From Thiotrichales bacterium (GTDB lineage Bacteria; Pseudomonadota; Gammaproteobacteria; Beggiatoales; Beggiatoaceae), in the NCBI GenBank assembly GCA_016745035.1, contig JADGDE010000001.1:1390721-1454720 (forward strand): 64,000 nucleotides of DNA, given 5' to 3'. Shown piece after piece: positions 49,704 to 58,261 of the stretch. How positions within the stretch are numbered: position 1 is the first letter of the stretch; the number at the start of each line of letters is the position of its first letter. The notes below the pieces were generated by a model that worked only from the letters and a program-made list of their open reading frames with translations, ran no database searches and was not told where the DNA came from. A program made the translations under genes and the position numbers.

Positions 49704-52604
49704 ATGATCGCCAAAGAAAACGATAACGATGCCGGACACATCGAAGTAAAAACCACCACCTGCTATATGTGCGCTTGTCGCTGCGGGATTCGCGTGACCT
49801 TGCGCGATGGTGAAGTCCGTTATATTCAAGGCAATCCCGAACACCCTTTAAATAAAGGCGTGATGTGTGCTAAAGGCGCATCGGGGATTATGAAACAATA
49901 TTCACCTGCGCGTTTAACCCAGCCTTTGCGCCGCAAACAAGGCTCTGAACGGGGTACGGGTGAATTTGAGCCGATTTCTTGGGAAGAAGCCTTTAGTACC
50001 CTCTCCGAGCGCCTTGGCAAAATCCGCGCAGAAGACCCGAGCAAATTTGCCCTCTTTACGGGGCGCGACCAAATGCAAGCCTTAACAGGCATGTTCTCGA
50101 AGCAGTTCGGTACGCCTAACTACGCCGCTCACGGTGGCTTTTGCTCGGTGAACATGGCAGCGGGGATGATTTACACCATCGGCGGCTCGTTTTGGGAATT
50201 TGGTGGCCCTGATTTAGAGCGCGCCAAGTTATTTGTGATGATTGGCACAGCCGAAGATCATCATTCCAACCCGATGAAAATTGCCCTCTCGAAGTTCAAA
50301 CGCAAAGGCGGGCGTTTTATTTCTATCAACCCGATTCGCACAGGCTATTCGGCGATTGCGGATGAATGGGTTCCGATTAAACCCGGCACAGATGGGGCTT
50401 TATTACTCGCCTTTATCCATGAATTATTGCGTTTAGGTTTGTATGACCGCGAATTTTTGATTGATTACAGTAATGCCGCCGAGTTGGTCAATCAAGACGA
50501 AACCAGCGATGAGTTTGGTTTGTTCATGCGTACCGATGCGCCGAAAGAAGAAGGCTGTTTTGATCAGCAAAACAAATATTGGTGGGATAGGGACAAAAAC
50601 CAAGCTGTACCGGTGCGCGAAGAAGGCGCAGACCCGTTTTTACTCGGTGAGTTTGAATTAAAAGACGGCACAAAAGTAAAACCCTCGTTCCAACTCTTAA
50701 AAGAACAAGTCGAGAAATATACTCCCGAGTGGGCGGAAGGTATTACGGGGATTAGCGCTGAGGATATTCGCCGTATCGCTTATGAAATGGGCGTGACCGC
50801 TCGCGATCAAAAAATCGAATTGCCAATTCCGTGGACAGATGTTTGGGGTAAAGACCATGAGTCTTTGAGCGGTAATCCGGTGGCTTTCCATTCTATGCGT
50901 GGCTTGGCGGCGCATTCTAACGGCTTCCACAGTATTCGGACTTTGGGGATTTTGATGTCTATTTTAGGCACAATCGACCGCCCCGGAGGCTTTCGGCATC
51001 GTGCGCCGTTCCCGCGCCCGATTCCGCCTTGTGCTAAACCGCCCAAAGGTTGGGATGATGTCAAACCCAATACGCCACTCAATGGGATGCCTTTAGGTTG
51101 GCCTGCTGACCCTGAAGATTTATTTGTTGATGATAAAGGCGAGCCGATTCGGATTGATAAAGCTTTTTCTTGGGAGCATCCGCTTTCAGTGCATGGTTTA
51201 ATGCACAATGCCATCACTAACGCATGGCGCGGCGACCCCTACCCTATCGACACTTTATTGATTTTTATGTCAAATATGGCGTGGAATTCGGCGATGAATA
51301 CCGGCGATGTGCGTAATATGCTGGCGGATAAAAATGAGGATGGCGAGTATAAAATTCCTTTCTTGGTCGTGGCTGATGCCTTCCAATCGGAAATGACCGC
51401 TTTTGCTGATTTGGTCTTGCCCGATACCACTTATTTAGAGCGTCACGATGTCATGTCGATGCTCGACCGTCCTATCTCTGAGTATGAAGGCCCAGTCGAT
51501 TCGGTACGTGTGCCGATTTTACCGCCCACAGGCGAGTGCAAACCGTTCCAAGATGTGCTTATCGAGCTGGGAACGCGCTTAGGTTTGCCCGCCTTTGTTA
51601 CCGCTGAGGGCAAACGCAAATACCGTGATTATCCTGATTTTATTGTCAACTTTGAGACTGAACCGGGTTCTGGTATTGGTTTCTTATCTGGTTGGCGTGG
51701 TAAAGGCGGTGAAGATTTCATGCGCGGCGAGCCGAACCCGAAACAATGGGAAATGTACGAGAAAAACAACAGTGTTTTCCATTATGATTTGCCTAAATCC
51801 TACCAATACATGCGTAACTGGAATAAGGGTTATTTGACATGGGCGCAGCGCCACAGCCTCACCCGCTATGTCGAGCCGATTAATATCCACATCTACTCCG
51901 AAGTGCTGCAAAAATTCCGTCTCGCTGCCCAAGGTAAAACCAAAGGTAAACAGCCACCAGAGCGCTTGCGTAAACGTATCGAGACTTATTTCTCGCCCTT
52001 GCCGTTTTATTTTGAGCCGCTGGAATCGCAACTGACCGATACCCGTACTTATCCGCTCAACGCCCTGACCCAGCGCCCGATGGCGATGTACCATTCTTGG
52101 GATTCGCAAAACGCATGGCTGCGGCAAATTCACGCCCATAACTATTTGTTCGTCAATCCAAAATTGGCAAAAGAACAAGGCATTAAAGACGGTGATTGGA
52201 TTTGGGCCGAATCCAGCCACGGCAAACTGCGTTGTATGTGCCGCTTCTCCGAGGCAGTTGAACCGGGAACCGTGTGGACATGGAATGCGATTGGTAAAGC
52301 CTCTGGCGCGTGGGGCTTGAGTCCAAAAGCCAATGAGTCACAAAAAGGCTTTTTGCTTAACCACATTATTAGCGAAGAGTTGCCCGAACACGAAGCCGGG
52401 GAACATATCTCCAACTCCGACCCGATTACCGGACAGGCGGCATGGTTTGATGTCCGCGTGCGGATTTATAAAGCCGAAGACGGTGAGCCAGAACAAACCT
52501 CGCCGCAGTTCTCGCCCTTAAAAGCCTATCCCGGTATGAATGGCAAACAAACCAAAAAACGTTGGCAAGCTTATTTTGCTGGCATGTTTAGTAAGAAAAA
52601 ATAA
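49704..52604 (+). CDS. soeA: Molybdopterin oxidoreductase SoeA, sulfite-oxidising complex catalytic subunit
   Basis: A 966-aa molybdopterin enzyme of the DMSO reductase family, close in length to SoeA of purple sulfur bacteria. The N-terminal [4Fe-4S] motif is CYMCACRCGIRV...GVMCAKGASG. No Tat or other signal is visible, so it works in the cytoplasm, as known for SoeABC, which oxidises sulfite to sulfate and passes electrons to quinone. RBS AAGGAAAC before ATG. A formate dehydrogenase or polysulfide reductase assignment is less likely given the partner genes. Confidence 0.85.
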   Translation: MIAKENDNDAGHIEVKTTTCYMCACRCGIRVTLRDGEVRYIQGNPEHPLNKGVMCAKGASGIMKQYSPARLTQPLRRKQGSERGTGEFEPISWEEAFSTLSERLGKIRAEDPSKFALFTGRDQMQALTGMFSKQFGTPNYAAHGGFCSVNMAAGMIYTIGGSFWEFGGPDLERAKLFVMIGTAEDHHSNPMKIALSKFKRKGGRFISINPIRTGYSAIADEWVPIKPGTDGALLLAFIHELLRLGLYDREFLIDYSNAAELVNQDETSDEFGLFMRTDAPKEEGCFDQQNKYWWDRDKNQAVPVREEGADPFLLGEFELKDGTKVKPSFQLLKEQVEKYTPEWAEGITGISAEDIRRIAYEMGVTARDQKIELPIPWTDVWGKDHESLSGNPVAFHSMRGLAAHSNGFHSIRTLGILMSILGTIDRPGGFRHRAPFPRPIPPCAKPPKGWDDVKPNTPLNGMPLGWPADPEDLFVDDKGEPIRIDKAFSWEHPLSVHGLMHNAITNAWRGDPYPIDTLLIFMSNMAWNSAMNTGDVRNMLADKNEDGEYKIPFLVVADAFQSEMTAFADLVLPDTTYLERHDVMSMLDRPISEYEGPVDSVRVPILPPTGECKPFQDVLIELGTRLGLPAFVTAEGKRKYRDYPDFIVNFETEPGSGIGFLSGWRGKGGEDFMRGEPNPKQWEMYEKNNSVFHYDLPKSYQYMRNWNKGYLTWAQRHSLTRYVEPINIHIYSEVLQKFRLAAQGKTKGKQPPERLRKRIETYFSPLPFYFEPLESQLTDTRTYPLNALTQRPMAMYHSWDSQNAWLRQIHAHNYLFVNPKLAKEQGIKDGDWIWAESSHGKLRCMCRFSEAVEPGTVWTWNAIGKASGAWGLSPKANESQKGFLLNHIISEELPEHEAGEHISNSDPITGQAAWFDVRVRIYKAEDGEPEQTSPQFSPLKAYPGMNGKQTKKRWQAYFAGMFSKKK

Positions 52605-52615
52605 GGGGTGATGAC

Positions 52616-53344
52616 ATGCAACTGGCTTTATTAATCGACCTGAATGTGTGCGTTGGCTGTCATGCCTGCGTCACTTCTTGTAAAGAATGGAATACCTCCG
52701 GCGCAGCAGGGCCGATGGCAGATTTTAACCCTTACGGCAAAGACCCGACTGGGACGTTTTTCAATCGGGTACAAACCTTTGAAATTGGCGCGTTTCCAAA
52801 AGTTGAAACCGTGCATTTCCCTAAGTCTTGCCTGCATTGCGAAGAGCCGCCTTGTGTGCCCGTTTGCCCCACAGGCGCGAGCTATAAACGCGAAGAAGAT
52901 GGCATTGTCTTGGTTGATTATGACAAATGTATCGGCTGTAAATACTGCTCATGGGCTTGCCCTTACGGCGCGCGGGAATTGGATGAAAAACAAAAAGTCA
53001 TGAAAAAATGCACCCTGTGCGTCGATAGACTTTATGACCAAAACTTGCCCGAAGCCGAGCGCTTGCCTTCTTGCGTGATGGCGTGCCCGACCAGTGCGCG
53101 ACTCTATGGCGATATTCACGACCCTGATTCTGAGGTTTCGGTACAGATACGTGAAAATGGCGGTTATCAATTGATGCCGGAATGGGGCACAAAGCCTTCA
53201 AACCATTATTTGCCACGGCGTAAAACTCGGATTCATTTACATCAAGATGAGCTAGAACGGGTTGATAATCCGCTGAAAAAAGAAGGGCTACAACCACAGC
53301 CACCATCGGATCAAAAAACCTTGGACGAAACCACCAGTTGGTAG
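52616..53344 (+). CDS. soeB: SoeB iron-sulfur subunit
   Basis: A 242-aa ferredoxin-type subunit of the DmsB/NrfC family with four [4Fe-4S] clusters: CVGCHACVTSCKEW, CLHCEEPPCVPVCPTGA, CIGCKYCSWACPYGA and CTLCVDRLY, with a final CVMACPTSAR. Eleven bases after soeA with AAGGGGTGATG. It wires electrons from SoeA to the membrane subunit. Confidence 0.88.
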   Translation: MQLALLIDLNVCVGCHACVTSCKEWNTSGAAGPMADFNPYGKDPTGTFFNRVQTFEIGAFPKVETVHFPKSCLHCEEPPCVPVCPTGASYKREEDGIVLVDYDKCIGCKYCSWACPYGARELDEKQKVMKKCTLCVDRLYDQNLPEAERLPSCVMACPTSARLYGDIHDPDSEVSVQIRENGGYQLMPEWGTKPSNHYLPRRKTRIHLHQDELERVDNPLKKEGLQPQPPSDQKTLDETTSW

Positions 53345-53369
53345 TGTTTTACTCCTCTTTTTTATCTCG

Positions 53370-53391
53370 TTCCCACGCTTCAGCGTGGGAA
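53370..53391. repeat. Hairpin in the soeB-soeC gap
   Basis: TTCCCACGC-TTCA-GCGTGGGAA, then a second palindrome CTGTCGCTGCAGCGGCG just downstream. It belongs to the intergenic palindromic repeats seen elsewhere and may set the expression ratio of soeB and soeC. Confidence 0.65.
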
Positions 53392-53445
53392 TGCAGAACC
53401 TGTCGCTGCAGCGGCGCGTAAAGAACCAAGTACAAAGGATTACCC

Positions 53446-54429
53446 ATGCACCCAGCATTTTCTGTTATTTTTCTAACCACCCTCATCGGGGTCGGGCAAG
53501 GTTTATTCCTCGCCCTGTTCACCGGGCAAGTCTATGCCCTTGCCAACCTGTTACCCGCGCAAGACAGCCAAAGCTTTTATGCCATCGGCAGCGTGGTTGC
53601 GATTGTGTTTTTAATCGCAGGCTTAATCGCCTCGGTGTTCCATCTCGGACACCCAGAGCGCGCATGGCGCGCTGCAACCCAATGGCGTACCTCATGGCTC
53701 TCGCGTGAAGTCCTCGCCCTACCGATTACGATGGGCTTAATTTTCGCTTACGGTCTGACCCACTACATGGGCTGGACAGAGCCGTTTTTCATCATCGCCA
53801 AAGGCACACTGCCGGTTGATGCCAGCTTGATTATCGGCACATTGGCAACCATCGCCACTTTTGCCCTGTTTATCTGCACCGCGATGATTTATGCGGGGAT
53901 TAAGTTCATTCAAGAATGGCACACACCATTGACCGTGTTTAACTATATCCTCTTAGGTGGCGCATCTGGCTTTACTTTGGCAGCGGCTTTCTCGGCCTAT
54001 GTCGGCGCGGACTTGGTCGGCTTCTATGGCATGTGGGCGGTGATTTTAACCATCACGGGTTTGATTAGCCGTGCAGCGGTGTTGTGGCGTAACAAGCATT
54101 TGCAACATAAATCCAATTTACAAACCGCCATCGGCGTGCGTCATAACAACATTCAACAAAAAGCCCAAGGGGCAATGGGTGGCTCGTTTAACACCCGCGA
54201 GTTCTTTCACGGCAGCCCGCAAGCCGTGGTAAAAATGGCGCGTTATGGCTTTTTGAGTTTGGTGTTTATTGTGCCTGTGGTCTTGCTTGGCGCGTCTTAT
54301 AGTATGGAATCTAGCTATTTGCCGTTGCTTGCTTTTGTGGTGCAATATGTGGGTTTGATGATGGAGCGCTGGCATTTCTTTACCGAGGCCAAGCACCCGC
54401 AGAATTTGTATTATCAATCTATCGCGTAG
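53446..54429 (+). CDS. soeC: SoeC membrane anchor subunit (DmsC/NrfD-like)
   Basis: A 327-aa multi-span protein (about eight membrane segments) in the DmsC family, preceded by AAAGGATTACCC. LHYMGWTEPF-type loops, and HLGHPERAWRAATQWRTSW, a typical DmsC motif with conserved His/Pro, are present. It links the SoeAB part to the quinone pool. Its stop TAG (54427-54429) is shared with the start of a REP-like hairpin. Confidence 0.85.
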   Translation: MHPAFSVIFLTTLIGVGQGLFLALFTGQVYALANLLPAQDSQSFYAIGSVVAIVFLIAGLIASVFHLGHPERAWRAATQWRTSWLSREVLALPITMGLIFAYGLTHYMGWTEPFFIIAKGTLPVDASLIIGTLATIATFALFICTAMIYAGIKFIQEWHTPLTVFNYILLGGASGFTLAAAFSAYVGADLVGFYGMWAVILTITGLISRAAVLWRNKHLQHKSNLQTAIGVRHNNIQQKAQGAMGGSFNTREFFHGSPQAVVKMARYGFLSLVFIVPVVLLGASYSMESSYLPLLAFVVQYVGLMMERWHFFTEAKHPQNLYYQSIA

Positions 54430-54604
54430 AGCCGTAACACGTTACGGCTCTTTGCTCCGACTGCCTGCACGGTAATACTGCCTTAAACCGAAACCCCATC
54501 ATTCATAACCACATTAATCCCGAAACGCCGATGTTTGTGGCTTCGTTTGGGTTGAGCCTTAGCAGTGTTTAATACCGTAGAGCCGTAGCACGCTACGGCT
54601 CTAC
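54428..54604. repeat. Composite REP-like element E1
   Basis: Two hairpins about 125 bases apart. The first, AGAGCCGTAAC-AC-GTTACGGCTCT (54428-54451), begins in the soeC stop codon and may act as a terminator; the second, GTAGAGCCGTAGC-AC-GCTACGGCTCTAC (54577-54604), has 13-bp arms. Between them is GGCTTCGTTTGGGTTGAGCC (near 54539). Elements E2 and E3 share this plan. Confidence 0.85.
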
Positions 54605-54671
54605 AGAACGCGCCCCCGATTGACACATAGCAACGACGATACCCAAGAGGCGTAAGCGCAAAAAGCAAAGA

Positions 54672-55370
54672 TTACTGTCCGCTGCGCACCAACCGCACAT
54701 AACTGTCGTTGTGACGGTCGTAGTAGTCGCTGGCGACACCACTATCGAAGTTCACGCTCCACGCATAGTAAGAATAGTTGGCAACAGGCGAGCCTGACCA
54801 GACAATATAAGCTGGGTTATTCGGAAACACCCCTGCCACCAAGGTAGGCACATCATGATCTTTTTCAGGCTCTCCCTTACAGCCCGAATCATTATCAGAA
54901 TAATCCTCCCCCAAACTAAAATAATCCGGCTGCCCATTACTACAATAAACCAAGGTACGTAATTTCTCTATACTCGGCACACGCCAATCCCCATACCCTT
55001 GTTTTATAGCATCTTTCCACTTAAATGTTTTAGCCTCACCAACACAAGTCTGCCCATTCCATTCCTGCCCGACCAAACACCGCATCCAAGTCAAGCCCGT
55101 CACCGTATCTTTCGCCGTACCATCACTCGATACCAAATAACGCTTAATACGAGTCACACCCGCAGGGATAACATCCCTTGAAGGGATGTTATCCCTAGGC
55201 ACTGGCACAGACTCAACCACCTGCCCCCGCTCCAACATCGCCACCCGCTCCCGCAACTGCTTAACCTCCTTCAAATCCAAACACCCATTCAAACAAAAAT
55301 CCCCACTCAACGCCCCAACCCGCACCACAGGCTCTTGCATACTGTTCAATCGTTGCGCCTCACGCACCAC
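54672..55370 (-). CDS. C-terminal fragment of caspase-Lcl gene, Lcl/DUF1566 domain
   Basis: Frame of 232 aa with GTG start. Residues 60-80 are encoded by the 33-bp palindrome (DNIPSRDVIP). Then VTRIKRYLVSSDGTAK, TWMRCLVGQEW and a DWRVPSIEKLRTLV block mark the Lcl domain (lectin-like fold). The last 45 residues after VWSGS differ strongly from the homologue at 62337 and are rich in AAC, TAT, GAC and other NNY codons. Confidence 0.7.
   Translation of the reverse strand: MVREAQRLNSMQEPVVRVGALSGDFCLNGCLDLKEVKQLRERVAMLERGQVVESVPVPRDNIPSRDVIPAGVTRIKRYLVSSDGTAKDTVTGLTWMRCLVGQEWNGQTCVGEAKTFKWKDAIKQGYGDWRVPSIEKLRTLVYCSNGQPDYFSLGEDYSDNDSGCKGEPEKDHDVPTLVAGVFPNNPAYIVWSGSPVANYSYYAWSVNFDSGVASDYYDRHNDSYVRLVRSGQ
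55164..55196. repeat. 33-bp palindrome translated in the caspase-Lcl pseudogene
   Basis: AGGGATAACATCCCT-TGA-AGGGATGTTATCCCT on the plus strand. On the coding (minus) strand it encodes RDNIPSRDVIP in frame. Arms are identical to those at 61810-61842; orientation relative to the gene is the same. Confidence 0.9.
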
Positions 55371-55549
55371 CGCCGCCCCGCATGTTTTAGCATTTGCTCA
55401 AACGGCACAATATCGTATGCATCCATTGCCGCTAACACCTGTTCGGTATAGCTACTATAAAGCCCATTACCAACAAACGCCGACGTGCCCAAACGACTGG
55501 CAAAACCGACAATTGTCCCCGTGGCTTGCATGTCTTGCATCCCCTTATC

Positions 55550-56032
55550 TTACCCCTTGGTCGCGCCGACATAATCCCGACAGACATCTAATAAGACAAT
55601 ACGCATGGCAGCGGGGGAGGCTTCTAAATCACGGATAAGGGCGTTGGCGCTAACGCCATAAGAGGGAATATTGCCGTGGGTGCGGATGCTTCTGCCAACA
55701 GGAATTAAATAGTTTTCATCTTTGCCACGGTGGTGGACACCATGCCCTGAGTAATAAAACAACACCGTGCTATTGACGGGGATACTGTTAAAGGTGGCAA
55801 TTTCTTTGTCCATTTTCGCCAGATTGGCATTGTCAAAACGGACAATACGAAAGCCAAATTGTTTTAATTTGCTTGCCATTGCTTCGACATCGTTGAGCGG
55901 GTTTTTTCCTAAAGGGGAGAATAAGCCTTGTTTGGGGTAATCGCTGTTGCCGATTAATAGGGCGATGCGTTGTTCGGCATGGCTGAAAGGGCTTAAGGCT
56001 AATAATAGGCTGATGATGATAAAACGATACAT
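55550..56032 (-). CDS. N-terminal fragment of caspase-Lcl gene, caspase p20 domain
   Basis: A 160-aa frame with AGGAGTAAAC before ATG. Signal peptide MYRFIIISLLLALSPFSHA. Caspase p20 core: RIALLIGNSDYP, YYSGHGVHHRG with catalytic His, LLDVCRDY with catalytic Cys. It ends at the in-frame TAA before the p10-like region, so a truncated caspase could be made. Periplasmic or surface location is inferred. Confidence 0.75.
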   Translation of the reverse strand: MYRFIIISLLLALSPFSHAEQRIALLIGNSDYPKQGLFSPLGKNPLNDVEAMASKLKQFGFRIVRFDNANLAKMDKEIATFNSIPVNSTVLFYYSGHGVHHRGKDENYLIPVGRSIRTHGNIPSYGVSANALIRDLEASPAAMRIVLLDVCRDYVGATKG

Positions 56033-56171
56033 GTTTACTCCTGTAGATCCCTCGGTTGTAACATGATTAATGCGCTACATGGACAATCACAAAACAATCC
56101 TGCCAACCATTCACCTCTAACCTTTACAGTACAAAATTAAAAGCTTGGAGAAACGCTATTAAAATAATATC

Positions 56172-56660
56172 TTATCGGCAAGATTCTAGACAGAATTCAT
56201 GTACTAAGCCATTACCTAACCAAGGCATTTGTATTTCTTGTGAATCCTTCGTAGCGGTATATACTGCTGATTGAGTTTGTTCAAATATTCTGCTAATGGG
56301 TGCATTTGCATAGTCAAGCATAGCTTTCAACAATTTCTCAGTATAAATACTATTACGGCGATAATTATCTCCATAGGAATTTTCACCTAATGCTGCTGCA
56401 TAACTAATCAGTGTTCGTTTAGCTTCCATTTGGTTGAAACCTTGTTGAATAAAGTCCGTTGAAGTATTAGGGAAGGGGTTACGACAAGCATCAAGAACAA
56501 TAAGGTTTACATCGGCTCCAGCGGATTGAATCTCATTTATAACTTGTCTTGCATGAATAGCATTATCAGTAACATCTGCAGGATGATTAATAAATTGTTT
56601 ACTAGGTATTAAATAGTTATCTCCCTTTACTTGAATGCCATGTCCTGAAAAGTAAAACAA
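56172..56660 (-). CDS. Caspase p20 C-terminal fragment
   Basis: A 162-aa frame starting MFYFSGHGIQVKGDNYLIP, with catalytic His and Cys (LDACRNPF) and the p10-like end, LISYAAALGENSYGDN and NSIYTEKLLKAMLDYANA. This start is probably not used, since the upstream frame supplies the rest of the fold. Confidence 0.6.
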   Translation of the reverse strand: MFYFSGHGIQVKGDNYLIPSKQFINHPADVTDNAIHARQVINEIQSAGADVNLIVLDACRNPFPNTSTDFIQQGFNQMEAKRTLISYAAALGENSYGDNYRRNSIYTEKLLKAMLDYANAPISRIFEQTQSAVYTATKDSQEIQMPWLGNGLVHEFCLESCR

Positions 56661-58207
56661 TGCCGTGCCATTTCTAGGGATATTTTTAATAAATTCATTA
56701 ATTTTTTATTCATTATAAATTTATCTGCATTTGTAAGTAGCATCACATCAAAACGATAATTCTCTAACATTTTCTTAATATCCATAGCGTCGTTTATAGG
56801 GTTCGTTAGATCTGAAAATTTAGGATGATAGTTATTATTGCCGATGACTAATGCACTTCTATTAGAACGAGTCTCTATAATATATGATGCTTTTACATTA
56901 AAGGCTTTTCTAGCATCAACTGCATGTAAGTTTAGTTTTATATCTTCGCGGTAAAAATTTTCTGGTAAAGTAAATACGAGACTGGCTTCAGAGCTACCTC
57001 CCGCTGATATTTTTGGAATTATACTCTTACCTTGTTTTATCTGTATTCCAGTATTGATTGAGTCAATTTTTACCTTGACAGACAGCGCATCTCCATCACC
57101 AATATTATGTAGTATGGGACGAAGTTCTATAGTTTCTCCATTTTCTATTATTTTATTTCCGTTACCTCTAGCTTTACCTCCACCATCATTGATATATGCA
57201 CGACTGTAGTTAGTAAATTGCAATTCTGGTTTTTTCAAATTGTTTACGTTAAGTTTAAGCGTTTTTGGTATGCAATGATAGTTACGAATTTCAGCACATG
57301 TCACTGAAAATTTAGTAATTCCAGAGATTATATTTAAACCTGCAACAACATTAAGTTTAGCATGTTTAGATTCACCCGGCTGAATATCACCTAAGTCAAT
57401 ATTGGAATCAAATTGAATACCAGAATATTCAGCATCTGTATCGATCTTAACTTTGAATGCTGTCCCCTGTCCTTTATTAGTGACAGCCACATTTATAACT
57501 GCTGTTTCACCCGCATCAATCTCTTTGTTAGATAAGAAAGAGGTGATATCATTAAAATCCGCTGTAAGAATAAGATTAGATGGCTCTGTACCTAAATGAC
57601 GTGAATTATGAGTTGTTTCTTTTACTAAATAGGACTGTAATAAAGGTTCATAAAGACCAGCTACAATATGAGCAATAACTCGTGCAACTTTAGCATTATC
57701 TATACTTTCAATAGAAGGTCCTAGTAATAATGCACCTACTCCAGTAATCGATACAGCAACTCCTCCCCAAACAGCAATATCCTCTGTGCCTTTATGCAAT
57801 TTCTTATCGTATATAATAGATATAGTATGTGTTTCTGCACCTTGTGACGTGAGTATTGCAATAGTAGACTTTAACACAGGAGGGGTAACACCTGGATGTA
57901 TTCCAACCGAATTTAAATCTAAAGTAATAGGTTTAATTAATACATCAGTTGGATCAAGGTTTTTTTTAGTATAGTTTAATTCTATCGTTTTAAATTGATT
58001 GCCAAATATTGTCTTTATAGCGCCATTAAAAATGACAGCATATGTTTCTGGTATCATTGAAGTATCTACTTTTAAATGAGAAAATTGAGTAGGTATATCA
58101 AACTCTTTACGTTTATCTTCAATAACAGCATTCTGACTACATGAACTAATAAGAAATAGAAATAATATTTCATTTAATATAAATAAAAATGATTTTAATT
58201 TTCTCAT
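56627..58207 (-). CDS. CARDB-type lipoprotein fragment, N-terminal part of the CARDB-caspase gene
   Basis: A 526-aa frame with lipobox LISSC near residue 22, so outer membrane lipoprotein (inference). The middle (residues 200-440) has two CARDB/Ig-like repeats with GQGTAFKVKIDTDAEYSG, IGDGDALSVKVKIDS and GESKHAKLNV. After the A-run the frame goes wrong and ends with LEMARHCFTFQDMAFK. AT-rich compared with the caspase-Lcl genes. Confidence 0.7.
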   Translation of the reverse strand: MRKLKSFLFILNEILFLFLISSCSQNAVIEDKRKEFDIPTQFSHLKVDTSMIPETYAVIFNGAIKTIFGNQFKTIELNYTKKNLDPTDVLIKPITLDLNSVGIHPGVTPPVLKSTIAILTSQGAETHTISIIYDKKLHKGTEDIAVWGGVAVSITGVGALLLGPSIESIDNAKVARVIAHIVAGLYEPLLQSYLVKETTHNSRHLGTEPSNLILTADFNDITSFLSNKEIDAGETAVINVAVTNKGQGTAFKVKIDTDAEYSGIQFDSNIDLGDIQPGESKHAKLNVVAGLNIISGITKFSVTCAEIRNYHCIPKTLKLNVNNLKKPELQFTNYSRAYINDGGGKARGNGNKIIENGETIELRPILHNIGDGDALSVKVKIDSINTGIQIKQGKSIIPKISAGGSSEASLVFTLPENFYREDIKLNLHAVDARKAFNVKASYIIETRSNRSALVIGNNNYHPKFSDLTNPINDAMDIKKMLENYRFDVMLLTNADKFIMNKKLMNLLKISLEMARHCFTFQDMAFK

Positions 58208-58261
58208 GTTATTTTTGATTATTTGGTGTAATTTTTAAGATATTTACCACTTATTTTAATT

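Larger units (their letters stand above)
54672..56032 (-). pseudogene. Broken caspase-Lcl (DUF1566) gene
   Basis: Read on the minus strand this was one gene: signal peptide, caspase-like p20 (YYSGHGVH, LLDVCRDY), then a C-terminal Lcl/DUF1566 domain ending RLVRSGQ. It is broken twice. First, an in-frame TAA at 55550-55552 splits the caspase region, with the frame continuing GMQDMQATG. Second, a base is missing in a G-run near 55376-55382, where the frame HAGRRWCVRR must shift to AAVVREAQ. The gene is homologous to the intact one at 60967-62337. Two errors make sequencing artefact less likely than decay, but assembly checks are needed. Confidence 0.8.
56172..58207 (-). pseudogene. Frameshifted CARDB-caspase lipoprotein gene
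   Basis: Two overlapping frames read as one gene of about 678 codons. Adding one A to the A6 run (plus-strand T6 at 56702-56707) fuses them: MNKK then INEFIKNIPRNGTALFYFSGHG. The fused protein is a lipoprotein with CARDB-type repeats and a C-terminal caspase (RSALVIGNNNY, YFSGHGIQ, LDACRNPF). A homopolymer shift may be an artefact, phase variation or decay. Codon use and motif order beyond it are intact, which favours recent change or slippage. Confidence 0.75.
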
